NCBI RefSeq assembly: GCF_007421815.1
Contig: NZ_VLNT01000004.1
Location: forward strand, 186,001-250,000
Source: Aeromicrobium piscarium
Lineage (GTDB): Bacteria > Actinomycetota > Actinomycetes > Propionibacteriales > Nocardioidaceae
Direction of reading: 5' to 3'
DNA: 64,000 nt
Positions 34,047 to 43,184 of the stretch are shown one piece after another. The notes under the pieces are model-generated. The model had not been told where the DNA came from. It did no database searches and was given only the letters and a program-made list of their open reading frames with translations. Numbering within the stretch: the first letter of the stretch is position 1; every line of letters starts with the position of its first letter. Made by a program: the position numbers and the translations under genes.

Positions 34047-35018
34047 TCAGGAGATGGCGAGCAGCAGCTTGCCGACGGAGGCTCGGCTCTCCAGATGACG
34101 GTGTGCCTCGGCCGCTTCGCTCAGCGGCCACACACCCCCGGCCACGGCTCGCAGCGTTCCTTCCCCGGCACGCGCCAGGACATCGTCGGCCCTGCTCCGC
34201 CACTCTTCTGGCGTGCGCGCATAGTCCCGACCCGCAGCACGCGTGACATAGAGTGAGCCATCGCCCAGCCGTCCGAGATCCAGTGGTGGCACCGGCCCGC
34301 CGGCCGCGCCGTACAGCACCAGCGCACCCCGAGTCCGCAACAGTTCGAGACCCCGCAACGCGGACTCGCCTCCGTTGGCATCGAAGACCGCCCCCGCGCC
34401 GTCGTGGACGATCGACCGGAGATCGTCCACGAATCGCTCGGAGTCCACCACGACATCCGCCGCCCCCGCTTCGAGGGCGGCAGCCTTCTTGTCGTCGCGT
34501 GAGACCACACCCACGACGCGCACGCCCCGCGCTCCCAGGAACTGAGTGAGCAGCGTGCCGACCCCGCCGGCCGCGGCCATCACGACCGCGCTGTCGCCCG
34601 TCTCCAATGTCCACGTGGACTCGGCGAGGTACTGCGCCGTGACGCCCTGCATGAGCACCCGCGCAGCATCCTCATCGGCCAGCTCGGTCGGCACCGGCAC
34701 GAACATCCATGCCGCGCCCACCACCTGCTGCGCGTAACTGCCCGCGACCTTGCTCCAGGCCACCCGGTCGCCGACTCGCAAGGAGTCCACCTCGGGGCCG
34801 ACCTCGATCACCTCGCCGACGCCCTCCACACCGGGGACGGACCCCGGACCGAGCGGCACGACTCCACGACGTTGCATCACGTCCCAGAAGTTCACCCCGC
34901 TGAACCGGACCGCGACGCGCACCTCAGCGGGCCCCACCGCCGCCGACGGGACGTCGACGAGCCCCAGCACCTCCGGGCCGCCGGTACCGTGCGCGGCCAT
35001 CGCCTGCACCATCGTCAC
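34047..35018 (-). CDS. Zinc-type alcohol dehydrogenase family / quinone oxidoreductase
   Basis: 323 aa MDR family: FSGVNFWDVMQRRG, GVEGVGEVIEVG, VLMQGVTAQYLAEST and the NADPH-binding AAAGGVGTLLTQFLGARG. It lacks the structural-zinc Cys lobe, so it is a zeta-crystallin-like NADPH:quinone or enone reductase. Last gene of the ten-gene catabolic operon. GTG 35018 or ATG 35012; GAGGAG lies upstream. Confidence 0.8.
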   Translation of the reverse strand: MTMVQAMAAHGTGGPEVLGLVDVPSAAVGPAEVRVAVRFSGVNFWDVMQRRGVVPLGPGSVPGVEGVGEVIEVGPEVDSLRVGDRVAWSKVAGSYAQQVVGAAWMFVPVPTELADEDAARVLMQGVTAQYLAESTWTLETGDSAVVMAAAGGVGTLLTQFLGARGVRVVGVVSRDDKKAAALEAGAADVVVDSERFVDDLRSIVHDGAGAVFDANGGESALRGLELLRTRGALVLYGAAGGPVPPLDLGRLGDGSLYVTRAAGRDYARTPEEWRSRADDVLARAGEGTLRAVAGGVWPLSEAAEAHRHLESRASVGKLLLAIS

Positions 35019-35019
35019 G

Positions 35020-35583
35020 TCACTCCTCAGGGATGCCGACGCCGAAGAGCGTCATCGTCTGCGCGAGTGTGCGGTAGTACCCGACCAGCACGGACAACTC
35101 GACCAGCTCTTGATCGCTGAGGATCGCCGAGGCCCGCTCGAACTCCTCATCGGTGACCACACTCGACTGCAGGAGATTCGCGACCACCTCGTAGCTGGCC
35201 TGCTCGGTCTCGTCGCGGCCCTGGAAGCTGCCCAGCGAGATGGCCGTGATCTCCTCATCGGTGACGCCGATCGAGCGCGCGACACGCTCGTGCGCCCACC
35301 ACTCGAATTGACTCCCGAGCGCGTGTCCCACCTGCAAGATGGCGATCTCGCGCACCCTGTCACTGAGGTTCGTCTGGAACCGGATCGCCGACCCGAGGGC
35401 CTGCAGCCGGTCCCCGATCCTCGGGGCGTGCAGCATGACCCCGAACGGTCCCGTCAAGGAGCCGTCGGAGTCGACCAGCGGGAAGAGCTGCTTGCCCTTG
35501 GCCCGGTCGCCCCCGGCGATCGCATCGTAGACGGCCCGCTGCTCGTCGTCGAGCTCCCCGGGCACCAGCTTCTTGAGTCTCAT
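35020..35583 (-). CDS. Carboxymuconolactone decarboxylase (AhpD fold) family protein
   Basis: 187 aa. Helical CMD domain: GPFGVMLHAPRIGDRLQALG, LSDRVREIAILQVGHALGSQFEWWAHERVA, and FERASAILSDQELVELSVLVG. The CxxC of AhpD peroxidase partners is absent, so it is a non-redox CMD-fold protein, often found in aromatic or heterocycle catabolism clusters. Its start overlaps the CoxG stop. Confidence 0.8.
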   Translation of the reverse strand: MRLKKLVPGELDDEQRAVYDAIAGGDRAKGKQLFPLVDSDGSLTGPFGVMLHAPRIGDRLQALGSAIRFQTNLSDRVREIAILQVGHALGSQFEWWAHERVARSIGVTDEEITAISLGSFQGRDETEQASYEVVANLLQSSVVTDEEFERASAILSDQELVELSVLVGYYRTLAQTMTLFGVGIPEE

Positions 35584-36248
35584 CGTGTCTTCCTTCCCCA
35601 CAGCAGCCAACCGAGCACGAGGCCGGCGATGCCCCCGGCGATCGCCTGGCCGTACCGCTCCTTCACCATCGGCACCAGCAACGACATCGCGTCCAGGCCG
35701 GCGTCGGCGCTCTCGGTCGTCGTCGCGCCCGCGCCGGCACTCGCCTGAGCCGGGCCCGCGCCGGGCCGAGCCGTGGACTCCTCGGCTCGGTTCGCGGCTC
35801 CGCCACCGGCGAGCTCACGGCTCAGGTTGTCAGTGAACTGGCCGATGAGGCGATTGCTGACATCGGCGATCGCGCCCCGCCCGAACTGCGCCATCCGACC
35901 GGAGATGTCCAGCTCGGTGTCGATGAGGACGCGGGTCCGCGCCTCCCCCTCCGACTCCAGCCGTGCCGCGATACGGGCATTGGCCGCCGCCTGGCCCTTC
36001 GGATCCTTGCCCGCCGCGGCGATGACGGCCGACTTGGCGGCGTCGTCCTTCTCCGCGAAGCGAGCCGTCCCCTTGAAGTGGGCGCCGATCGGGCCCACCT
36101 TGATCTTGACGCCGCCGAGGTAGTCCTCGCCGTCACGTCCGTCCAGGACCGCGCCCGGCATGCAGGGGGCGATGCGTTCCAGATCGGTGAGCAGCGCCCA
36201 CGTCTCCTCCACCCCCGCGTCGATGGTGAACTCGTTCTTCAACAACAT
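35580..36248 (-). CDS. CoxG-like SRPBCC family protein with membrane anchor
   Basis: 222 aa. MLLKNEFTIDAGVEETWALL, CMPGAVLDG, VKIKVGPIGAHFKG, GRGAIADVSNRLIGQF; Ala/Thr-rich linker; C-terminal helix ending GRKTR. A paralogue of the CoxG-like protein at 7.7 kb. It probably tethers the cluster's hydroxylase(s) to the membrane. Confidence 0.8.
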   Translation of the reverse strand: MLLKNEFTIDAGVEETWALLTDLERIAPCMPGAVLDGRDGEDYLGGVKIKVGPIGAHFKGTARFAEKDDAAKSAVIAAAGKDPKGQAAANARIAARLESEGEARTRVLIDTELDISGRMAQFGRGAIADVSNRLIGQFTDNLSRELAGGGAANRAEESTARPGAGPAQASAGAGATTTESADAGLDAMSLLVPMVKERYGQAIAGGIAGLVLGWLLWGRKTR

Positions 36249-36268
36249 GGCTGTGCCTCCTCTCCGTC

Positions 36269-37105
36269 TCAGTTGCCGGCGAATCCGGCGAGACCCTCGA
36301 TGACCTCGTCCTCGCCGCAGTCGAAGAAGGCCATGATGCGGCACGGGCAGGCCTCACCGCCCTCGATCTTCCACGGGAACGCTCCGATGATCGCGCGCTG
36401 ATTGAGCACGCTCTTGAGATCGCCGCCCACGTTCTCCGCATGGATGCAGCCGTCCTGGAAGGCCAGGTGGTGCATCGGGAAGATGTCGGACGTGATCTCG
36501 CGGCCCGACATGTGGTGCGTGTAGGTGTACTCGCCGAAGAACTCCTTGTAGGACATCCCCACGTGCTTCTCGAACTGCTCCAGCAGATCGGGGCGCATGT
36601 TGCGGATGGTCGTGTTCATCGGATGGTCCCCTGAACCGGCGTCGATGCCCCACCAGCGGATCTCCATGTCGGCCATCCACTCGGCCAGGCGGGCGCTGCC
36701 CCCTGGGTGCATCGTGAAGTAGCGGACCAGATCCTGCTTCGGCATGTCCTGGTAGTAGTCGATGAAGCCCGTGTGGATGATCAGGATGTCGCCCTTCTTG
36801 ATCTCCACATTGCGGGTGATGTGCTCCGGCTCGATCAGGTCCCAGTCGCTGACGACATCGGAGACATCGACGATCGCGCCGGGGTGGATGAGCTTGTCGA
36901 GCGGGAGCGAGGCCATGTCCAGGCCGCCGTCCGTGCCGTGCATCGGACCGTCGAGGTGCGTGCCGGTGTGCAGGGAGGACTCGATGCGCTGCGACACGAT
37001 CTGGTTCGTCTGCAGGTTCTGCGTGTAGTACATCTTGTTGCCCGCGTAGCCGACCCAGCCGGGCGTGTGGATGCTGTACGGATGGGTCATGTCGACGATG
37101 CGCAT
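36269..37105 (-). CDS. Cyclase family metal-dependent hydrolase
   Basis: 278 aa. The signature HTGTHLDGPMH is the HxGTHxDxPxH metal site of the kynurenine formamidase/isatin hydrolase family. A second conserved region is HPGGSARLAEWM and WWGIDAGSGDHP. Known members hydrolyse amide bonds, including opening cyclic amides such as isatin. In this operon it is a good candidate for opening the ring after hydroxylation. ATG 37105; 4 nt after the preceding gene. Confidence 0.85.
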   Translation of the reverse strand: MRIVDMTHPYSIHTPGWVGYAGNKMYYTQNLQTNQIVSQRIESSLHTGTHLDGPMHGTDGGLDMASLPLDKLIHPGAIVDVSDVVSDWDLIEPEHITRNVEIKKGDILIIHTGFIDYYQDMPKQDLVRYFTMHPGGSARLAEWMADMEIRWWGIDAGSGDHPMNTTIRNMRPDLLEQFEKHVGMSYKEFFGEYTYTHHMSGREITSDIFPMHHLAFQDGCIHAENVGGDLKSVLNQRAIIGAFPWKIEGGEACPCRIMAFFDCGEDEVIEGLAGFAGN

Positions 37106-37109
37106 GTGC

Positions 37110-39464
37110 TTACTCCTTGGTGGTGAGATGTTGCGTGGTGGTCTGGTGCAGGAGCCGGTGCAGCGTTCCCGGCGTGATGGGGACGGCGTCGATAGCGCCC
37201 GGCTGCTGCAGCGCATCGTCGACGGCCGAGGCGATCGCGGCGGCGACGGCGGTCGTGCCGCCCTCCCCCGCGCCTTTGACCCCGAGGGGGTTGAGCGGGC
37301 TGGGGGCGTCCTCGGTCACGAGCGTCTCGACATCGGGCACCTCGGCCGAGGTGGGGATGAGGTAGTCCATGAAGGTGGTGCAGAGCGGCGTGCCGTCGGG
37401 GGCGTACAGGAACTCCTCGTACAGCGCTCCACCGAGCCCCTGCGCGACTCCGCCCGCGATCTGTCCTTCGACCAGCGTGGGGTTGAGGGCCCGGCCGACG
37501 TCGTAGGCCACCATGAACCGCTCGACCTCGAGCCGTCCCGTCGCCTCGTCGATCCGGACGAGAGCGGCGTGCAGGCCGTAGGGATAGGTCATGTGATCGG
37601 TGTGGAACCATCCATCGGCCGACAGCCCCGGCTCCTCTTTGAGGTCGTTGGCCCGTAGCGGATCCAGGAGTCCGGCGATCTGGCCCAGGCTCAGGCCCTG
37701 TTCCGAGCCCTCGACCTCGACGACCCCGCCGCGGATCCGCAGTTGCTCGACGCTGACGGCGAGCTCGGCCGCCGCCACCCGGAAGGCCTTGTCGCGTAGC
37801 GCCGTCGCGGCGTTCAGGGCGGCCGATCCCGCCATGACCGCCAGCCGCGTCGCAAACGCCCCTCGCCCGTACTGGAACTGATCGGTGCGGCCGCGCACCA
37901 CGCGAATCGTGTCGTGGGGAACATCGAGCACCTCGGCGACGACCTGCGCGAGGACGGTGTCGACCCCCTGGCCCACGGATGAGGCCCCGCAGATCACCGT
38001 CACCCCGCCGGCGTCGTCGATGACGACACGGGCGCCCTCCGAGGGACCGATCCCGCTCTTCTCGACGAAATACCCGAACCCGAATCCGACCCGTTCTCCG
38101 GCGGCCCTGCGGCGCGACACGATCTCACGGATCGTGGAGAAGCCGAAACGCTCGGCCGCCTTGTCGAACAGCAGCGCGTAGTCGCCGGAGTCGTGGACCA
38201 TGTGCGTGCCCATCGCCTCGATCGGCCGCTCGTAGGGCATCTGCTCACGGCCGATGAAGTTGCGGCGGCGCACCTCCTCGCGGGACAGGCCCAGACCGTG
38301 CGCGATGGTGTCGATGAGTCGTTCGCGAGCGAAGGTGCCCTCGTAGCGGCCCGGCGAACGATAGGTGCCGGCAGGTGTCTTGTGGGTCAGGCGCACGTGT
38401 GCGGTCACCCGGAAGTTGTCGATGACGTACGGCCCGGGCAGCATCGAGGCGGTGAGGGACGCGACCGTCGCCCCGTGCGTGCGCACATAGGCGCCCTGAT
38501 CGAGGGTGAAGCTCGCGTCGAGGGCGCGGATGTAGCCATCGTCGTCGACCAGGGCCCGTAGCCGGTGATGCTGTCCGCGTGAGTGGTTCGTCGCCATCAG
38601 GTGCTCTTGGCGGTCCTCGATCCACTTGATCGGCGCCCGCAGACGCATCGCCGCCACGGTCACCAGCACGTCCTCGGGGTAGAGCTCCCCGCGCGGGCCG
38701 AAGCCGCCGCCGACATGGGTCTCGCGCACCACGACCCGCGACGGGGTGAGACCGTTCATCGCGGCGATGGCCTCGCGATTCCAGAACGGGACCTTGGCGG
38801 CACCGTCGACGATGAGCTGTCCCTCCGCCTCGTCGTAGACGGCCACGAGTCCCCGGCATTCCATCGGCACACCGGTGTGGCGTCCGATGCGCGCGTCCAT
38901 CGTGAAGACCCGGCCCTCACCGGACGAGAAGGCCGCATCCACGTCGCCATAACCGATCGTGAAGACGCTCGCCTCGGAGTCCTGCGCCGGGAGGTTCTCC
39001 CCGTGGCCCGCCGCCCAGCTCGCCTGTTCGGCGTCGACCCAGTCGACCGGCTCGGCATCGGGGTCCAGGTGAGCCGGAAGCGGCTCGATCTCCAGGTCGA
39101 CGAGCTCGGCCGCGTCCTCGGCCAGATACGACGACTCGGCGAAGACGACCGCGACCGGCTCTCCCACGTAGCGCACGATCGAACGTGCCAGCACCGGTTG
39201 ACGGTAGGGCAGCAGCTCCTCACGCGGGGTCAACCGGAACCCGATCGCCGGGAGATCCGCGATGTCCGCGTAGGTCCACACCGCTGTCACGCCGTCGAGC
39301 CGCAGGGCCTCGGTGCCGTCGATCGACACGATGCGGCCATGGGCGATCGGGGATCGCACCACCCGCATGTGCAGCTCCCCAGCACGCTGGGTGTCGGCGG
39401 CGAACCGGCCGGCCCCGCGTAACAGGACCCGGTCCTCGATCCGGAGAGCTCGTGCGCCGATCAC
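37110..39464 (-). CDS. Molybdopterin-binding subunit of a molybdenum hydroxylase (second large subunit)
   Basis: 784 aa. RIEDRVLLRGAGRFAADTQ at the start, ETHVGGGFGPRGELYPEDVL (Mo domain), active-site loop AGTYRSPGRYEGTFARERL and the catalytic Glu in VKGAGEGGTTAVAAAI. Its loop differs from the other large subunits in this window. GTG 39464 overlaps the 2Fe-2S stop (GTGA). It has no FAD subunit of its own nearby, so it probably shares the cluster's. Confidence 0.88.
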   Translation of the reverse strand: MIGARALRIEDRVLLRGAGRFAADTQRAGELHMRVVRSPIAHGRIVSIDGTEALRLDGVTAVWTYADIADLPAIGFRLTPREELLPYRQPVLARSIVRYVGEPVAVVFAESSYLAEDAAELVDLEIEPLPAHLDPDAEPVDWVDAEQASWAAGHGENLPAQDSEASVFTIGYGDVDAAFSSGEGRVFTMDARIGRHTGVPMECRGLVAVYDEAEGQLIVDGAAKVPFWNREAIAAMNGLTPSRVVVRETHVGGGFGPRGELYPEDVLVTVAAMRLRAPIKWIEDRQEHLMATNHSRGQHHRLRALVDDDGYIRALDASFTLDQGAYVRTHGATVASLTASMLPGPYVIDNFRVTAHVRLTHKTPAGTYRSPGRYEGTFARERLIDTIAHGLGLSREEVRRRNFIGREQMPYERPIEAMGTHMVHDSGDYALLFDKAAERFGFSTIREIVSRRRAAGERVGFGFGYFVEKSGIGPSEGARVVIDDAGGVTVICGASSVGQGVDTVLAQVVAEVLDVPHDTIRVVRGRTDQFQYGRGAFATRLAVMAGSAALNAATALRDKAFRVAAAELAVSVEQLRIRGGVVEVEGSEQGLSLGQIAGLLDPLRANDLKEEPGLSADGWFHTDHMTYPYGLHAALVRIDEATGRLEVERFMVAYDVGRALNPTLVEGQIAGGVAQGLGGALYEEFLYAPDGTPLCTTFMDYLIPTSAEVPDVETLVTEDAPSPLNPLGVKGAGEGGTTAVAAAIASAVDDALQQPGAIDAVPITPGTLHRLLHQTTTQHLTTKE

Positions 39465-39943
39465 CCCCGCATCTCCTCTGCCGCGGCCATCGTCGCGGTG
39501 ACGATGTTCTGATACCCCGTGCAGCGGCAGAGATTCGAGGAGAGCACGTCGCGGAGCTCGTCCTCCTCGGCCTGTGGATGTTCCTCCAGGTACCCGGCCA
39601 CCAGGGTGAGGAAGCCCGGCGTACAGAACCCGCACTGCAGGCCGTGGTGCTCCCAGAAGGCCTTCTGGACCGGGTGCAAGGTCTCGTCATCGGGAGCGAG
39701 GCCCTCGACCGTGCGCACCGAGGCGCCTTCGGCCTGCACCGCGAACATCAGGCAGGCGCGGACCGGTTGCCCGTCGAGCAGCACCGTGCACGCACCGCAG
39801 ACACCGTGCTCGCAGCCGAGGTGAGTGCCGGTCAGGGAGCAGTCCTCCCGCAACGCATCGGCCAAGGTCCGCCGTGGCTCGACCTCGATGTCGTAACGGT
39901 CTCCATTGACGTACAGGCGCACAGGCACCGTGGATCGGGTCAT
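39461..39943 (-). CDS. Molybdenum hydroxylase 2Fe-2S subunit
   Basis: 160 aa. Cluster ligands GCEHGVCGACTVLLDG, QCGFCTPGFLTL and [11 protein letters not shown] are complete. It lies between two molybdopterin-subunit genes with ATGA/GTGA overlaps on both sides and is the only Fe-S subunit of the cluster. Confidence 0.92.
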   Translation of the reverse strand: MTRSTVPVRLYVNGDRYDIEVEPRRTLADALREDCSLTGTHLGCEHGVCGACTVLLDGQPVRACLMFAVQAEGASVRTVEGLAPDDETLHPVQKAFWEHHGLQCGFCTPGFLTLVAGYLEEHPQAEEDELRDVLSSNLCRCTGYQNIVTATMAAAEEMRG

Positions 39944-42327
39944 GACGCGGCCTCCTTCGTTCGGCTGGCTTCCCGGATCGCCGTCCGCAATCGGTGTGGG
40001 GTGGCGGGCAGGTGGAAGACTCCGATGCCCAGCGGAGAGAGCGCATCGGAGATGGCATTCGCGATGGCCGCCGGCGCGCCGATCGTCCCGCCCTCGCCGA
40101 CTCCCTTCGCCCCGGTGATCGAGGCCGGAGAGATGGTCTCGAGGTGAGCGATCCGGATCGGGGGGATCTCGGCCACCGTCGGGGGCAGGTAGTCCATCAG
40201 CGAGGTGGTGACGAGGACGCCACGGTCGTCGTAGATGAGCTCCTCGTAGAGCGCATTGGCGATGCCCTGGGCGATGCCACCGTGGATCTGCCCGTCGACG
40301 ACGGCGGGGTTCACCAGCCGGCCGGCGTCCTCGGCGACCAGGAACCGGTCGATCCGGACCTGGCCGGTGTCCGGATCGACCTCCACCTCCGCGACGTGAC
40401 ACGCATTCGCGAAGGTCCCGGCCGGGTCGTAGACGCCCACCGCCTCCAGCGCCGGCTCGCCTTTGTCGGGGATGAGCTGGGCATTGTGGTAGGTGTCGCG
40501 GGCGAGGACGCGCAGAGCGATCTCCTCGCCGGTGTCGCGGCGGCGCGCGTGTCCGCCCACCAGCTCGATGTCATCGGGCAGTCCGCCGAGCCGATGTGCC
40601 GCCAGCACACGGAGCCGTTCGGCCAGCTCGCGAGCGGCGATCAAGGTGGCGCCACCGGCGATGACCATGGCCCGGCTCGCGAAGCTCCCCCAGCCGTAGG
40701 GCGTGACATCGGTGTCGGAATCGATCACGCGCACGGAGGAAGGCTCGATGCCGAGCGCGTCGCTGACCACCTGGGCGAGGGTCGTCCGTAGTCCCTGTCC
40801 ATGAGGAGAGGCGCCGATCCGCACGGTCACCCCGCCGGAGGGGTCCATCGTGCAGATGACGCGTTCGGCACCCGGTGTGACGGTCGCGATGGCCTCGCGC
40901 CCCAGGCTCATCGGAACGGACCGGGCCGCGAACGCCGGAGTGCCGTAGCCGGTGCGCTCGGCGAAACTCGAGAATCCGATCCCGAGATAGCGGCCTTCGG
41001 CGCGGGCGGCTCGCTGCCGGTCCCGGAATGCCGCGAGATCGGCCATGTCGGCTGCGAGCTGCAGCGTCTCCAGGTGGGATGCTTCGTCGAGCACGAGACC
41101 GGACGGCGTGCGGTGGGGGAACTCGCTGACCAGGTTCTTGCGGCGGATCTGCACCGGATCGAGATCCAGTTCGGCGGCGGCGACATCCATGAGCCGCTCC
41201 ATCGCCAGCACCTGCACCGGCCGGGACACACCGCGGTAGGGAGCGATCGGGCATTTGTTGGTGAGGATGCCGCGCGAACGCACCGAGTACTCGCGGACCC
41301 GGTAGCAGCCGGGCAGCTCCGCCATCGCCATCAGCGGCTCGACCCCGAAGGTCACCGGATAACAGCTGTACGCTCCGACATCGCAGACCAGGTCACCGCG
41401 TAGAGCCAGCAGCTCGCCGTCGGCGGCGAAGGCACCTTCGATGTCGTAGACCTGCTCGCGACTGTGCCACGCCGCCAGGAAGTTCTCCTCGCGCGTCTCG
41501 ATCCACGCGATATTGCGGCGCAGCGTCCGGGCCAGGTGCACGACCACGACGTCCTCGCGAGCGAGGGTCATCTTGGCACCGAAACCGCCGCCGACATCCG
41601 GCGAGATCACCCGCAGATCGTCCTCGGGGATGCCGAGGCAGTCGGCGATGCCGGTCCGGGTCATGTGCGGCATCTGCAGCGTCGCGTGCAGAGTCACGCG
41701 CCCGCTGGCGCGGTCATAGGCCGCATGGCTCGCGCGGGCCTCGAGGGGCATCGCGCTCTGTCGGGAAGAGCCCACCCGAACGGCCACGATGCGGTCGGCC
41801 GCGGCGACGGCCTCGTCGAAACCCGGCGTATGGATGCGGCCGTCGACCACGGTGTTCGGGTCGCCGGGGTAGTCCGCGTCGTGGACGAGGGGTGCGTCGG
41901 GTCGCCTGGCGTCGTCGGCATCGAGCACGGCCGGCAGCGGGTCGATGTCGACCACGACCTCGTCGAGCGCATCCTCAGCCTCGGCCTCGCTCGGCGCGAG
42001 CACGACCGCTACGGGTTCGCCGACGAAGCGCACCACCTCATCGGCGAGGATCGGCGTCGAGACCGTCACATAGTCGGGCCGGTCGAGGACGGCGCGGATC
42101 GGCCGGAGACCCGCGAGATCGGCGGCGGTCAGGACCGTGACATGGGAGGGGGCGCTGATCGACCGGATCCGCCCGGCGGCATGCGGACTGCGCACGAACC
42201 GCGCGTGCAGACAGTCATCGCCCGCGGCCACGTCGGCGACATATCGCCCCCAGCCACGCAGGATGGCGGGATCCTCCAGCCGTGGCAGCGCTCGTCCCGT
42301 CCAGCTGCGTGGCTCGTCCGCGGTCAT
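39940..42327 (-). CDS. Molybdopterin-binding subunit of a molybdenum hydroxylase (first large subunit)
   Basis: 795 aa. LPRLEDPAILRGWGRYVADV, DVGGGFGAKMTLAREDVV, loop IAPYRGVSRPVQVLAMERL and TGAKGVGEGGTIGAPAAI with catalytic Glu. Its N-terminal half is about as distant from the second large subunit as from the one at 9.2 kb by motif comparison. It overlaps the FAD and Fe-S genes, giving order FAD - large 1 - Fe-S - large 2. Confidence 0.9.
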   Translation of the reverse strand: MTADEPRSWTGRALPRLEDPAILRGWGRYVADVAAGDDCLHARFVRSPHAAGRIRSISAPSHVTVLTAADLAGLRPIRAVLDRPDYVTVSTPILADEVVRFVGEPVAVVLAPSEAEAEDALDEVVVDIDPLPAVLDADDARRPDAPLVHDADYPGDPNTVVDGRIHTPGFDEAVAAADRIVAVRVGSSRQSAMPLEARASHAAYDRASGRVTLHATLQMPHMTRTGIADCLGIPEDDLRVISPDVGGGFGAKMTLAREDVVVVHLARTLRRNIAWIETREENFLAAWHSREQVYDIEGAFAADGELLALRGDLVCDVGAYSCYPVTFGVEPLMAMAELPGCYRVREYSVRSRGILTNKCPIAPYRGVSRPVQVLAMERLMDVAAAELDLDPVQIRRKNLVSEFPHRTPSGLVLDEASHLETLQLAADMADLAAFRDRQRAARAEGRYLGIGFSSFAERTGYGTPAFAARSVPMSLGREAIATVTPGAERVICTMDPSGGVTVRIGASPHGQGLRTTLAQVVSDALGIEPSSVRVIDSDTDVTPYGWGSFASRAMVIAGGATLIAARELAERLRVLAAHRLGGLPDDIELVGGHARRRDTGEEIALRVLARDTYHNAQLIPDKGEPALEAVGVYDPAGTFANACHVAEVEVDPDTGQVRIDRFLVAEDAGRLVNPAVVDGQIHGGIAQGIANALYEELIYDDRGVLVTTSLMDYLPPTVAEIPPIRIAHLETISPASITGAKGVGEGGTIGAPAAIANAISDALSPLGIGVFHLPATPHRLRTAIREASRTKEAAS

Positions 42328-43184
42328 GACGCCGCCCCCGTGGCGTTCAGCGCTCGCGGCAGCAATGCCCGCACGAGATCTCGCCGGTAGTCGGCGTCTC
42401 CGTGGGAATCGGCGGGCGGATCGACCTCGTCGGCGGCGGCCTCGGCGGCCTCGGTCACCGTCTGCGCCGACCATGTGCTGCCCAGCAGGACGGCCTCGGC
42501 GGCCGCACTGCGCCACGGCACCTCGCTGACACCGCCGAGGCAGACGCGGGCCCCCGTCACCACGCCCTCCTCCACCTTCACCGCAGCCGTCGCGGCCACG
42601 ATCGCGAAGTCTCCCGCCCGTCGTGCGAACTCGGCGATACCGGTCACGTGGTGGTCGTCGAGTGCGGGCAGGGAGATCGACGTGAGGATCTCGTCGGGCT
42701 CCATCGCGGTCGTGAAGATCGCCTGGAAGAAGTCCGCGGCAGGGATCGTGCGCTCCCCGCGCGAGCCTCGCACCGTCATCTCCGCGTCGAGCAATCGCGC
42801 CACCAGGCACCACTCGGAGGCCGCATCGCAGTGCGCGATCGATCCGCCGAAGGTGCCCCGCGTACGGATCGGCAGGTGCCCGACCTGGGCGGCGGCCGAT
42901 CTCAGCAAGGAGCCCAGGGGCCCGGGGAGATGGGTGTTCTGGACGGTCAGGTGGCGGGTGCGTGCTCCGATCGTCACGCGCTCGTCTCCCGGCGCGATGC
43001 CCTCGAGGCCGGGAACCCGGTTGATGTCGATCAGCCGCTCCGGACGCGCCAGCCGGAAGTTCATCATCGGAATGAGGCTCTGTCCGCCGGACAGCACCTT
43101 GCTCTCGTAAGGGTCTACCGCGAGCTCGTCCACCGCCTCCTCGAGGCTGGTCGGTCGGACATACTCGAATGCGCTGGGTTTCAC
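42324..43184 (-). CDS. Molybdenum hydroxylase FAD-binding subunit
   Basis: 286 aa. KVLSGGQSLIPMMNFRLARP, RTRGTFGGSIAHCDAASEW, CO-dehydrogenase flavoprotein C-terminal domain with GDADYRRDLVRALL. GTG 43184 overlaps the amidohydrolase stop (GTGA). Confidence 0.9.
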   Translation of the reverse strand: MKPSAFEYVRPTSLEEAVDELAVDPYESKVLSGGQSLIPMMNFRLARPERLIDINRVPGLEGIAPGDERVTIGARTRHLTVQNTHLPGPLGSLLRSAAAQVGHLPIRTRGTFGGSIAHCDAASEWCLVARLLDAEMTVRGSRGERTIPAADFFQAIFTTAMEPDEILTSISLPALDDHHVTGIAEFARRAGDFAIVAATAAVKVEEGVVTGARVCLGGVSEVPWRSAAAEAVLLGSTWSAQTVTEAAEAAADEVDPPADSHGDADYRRDLVRALLPRALNATGAAS

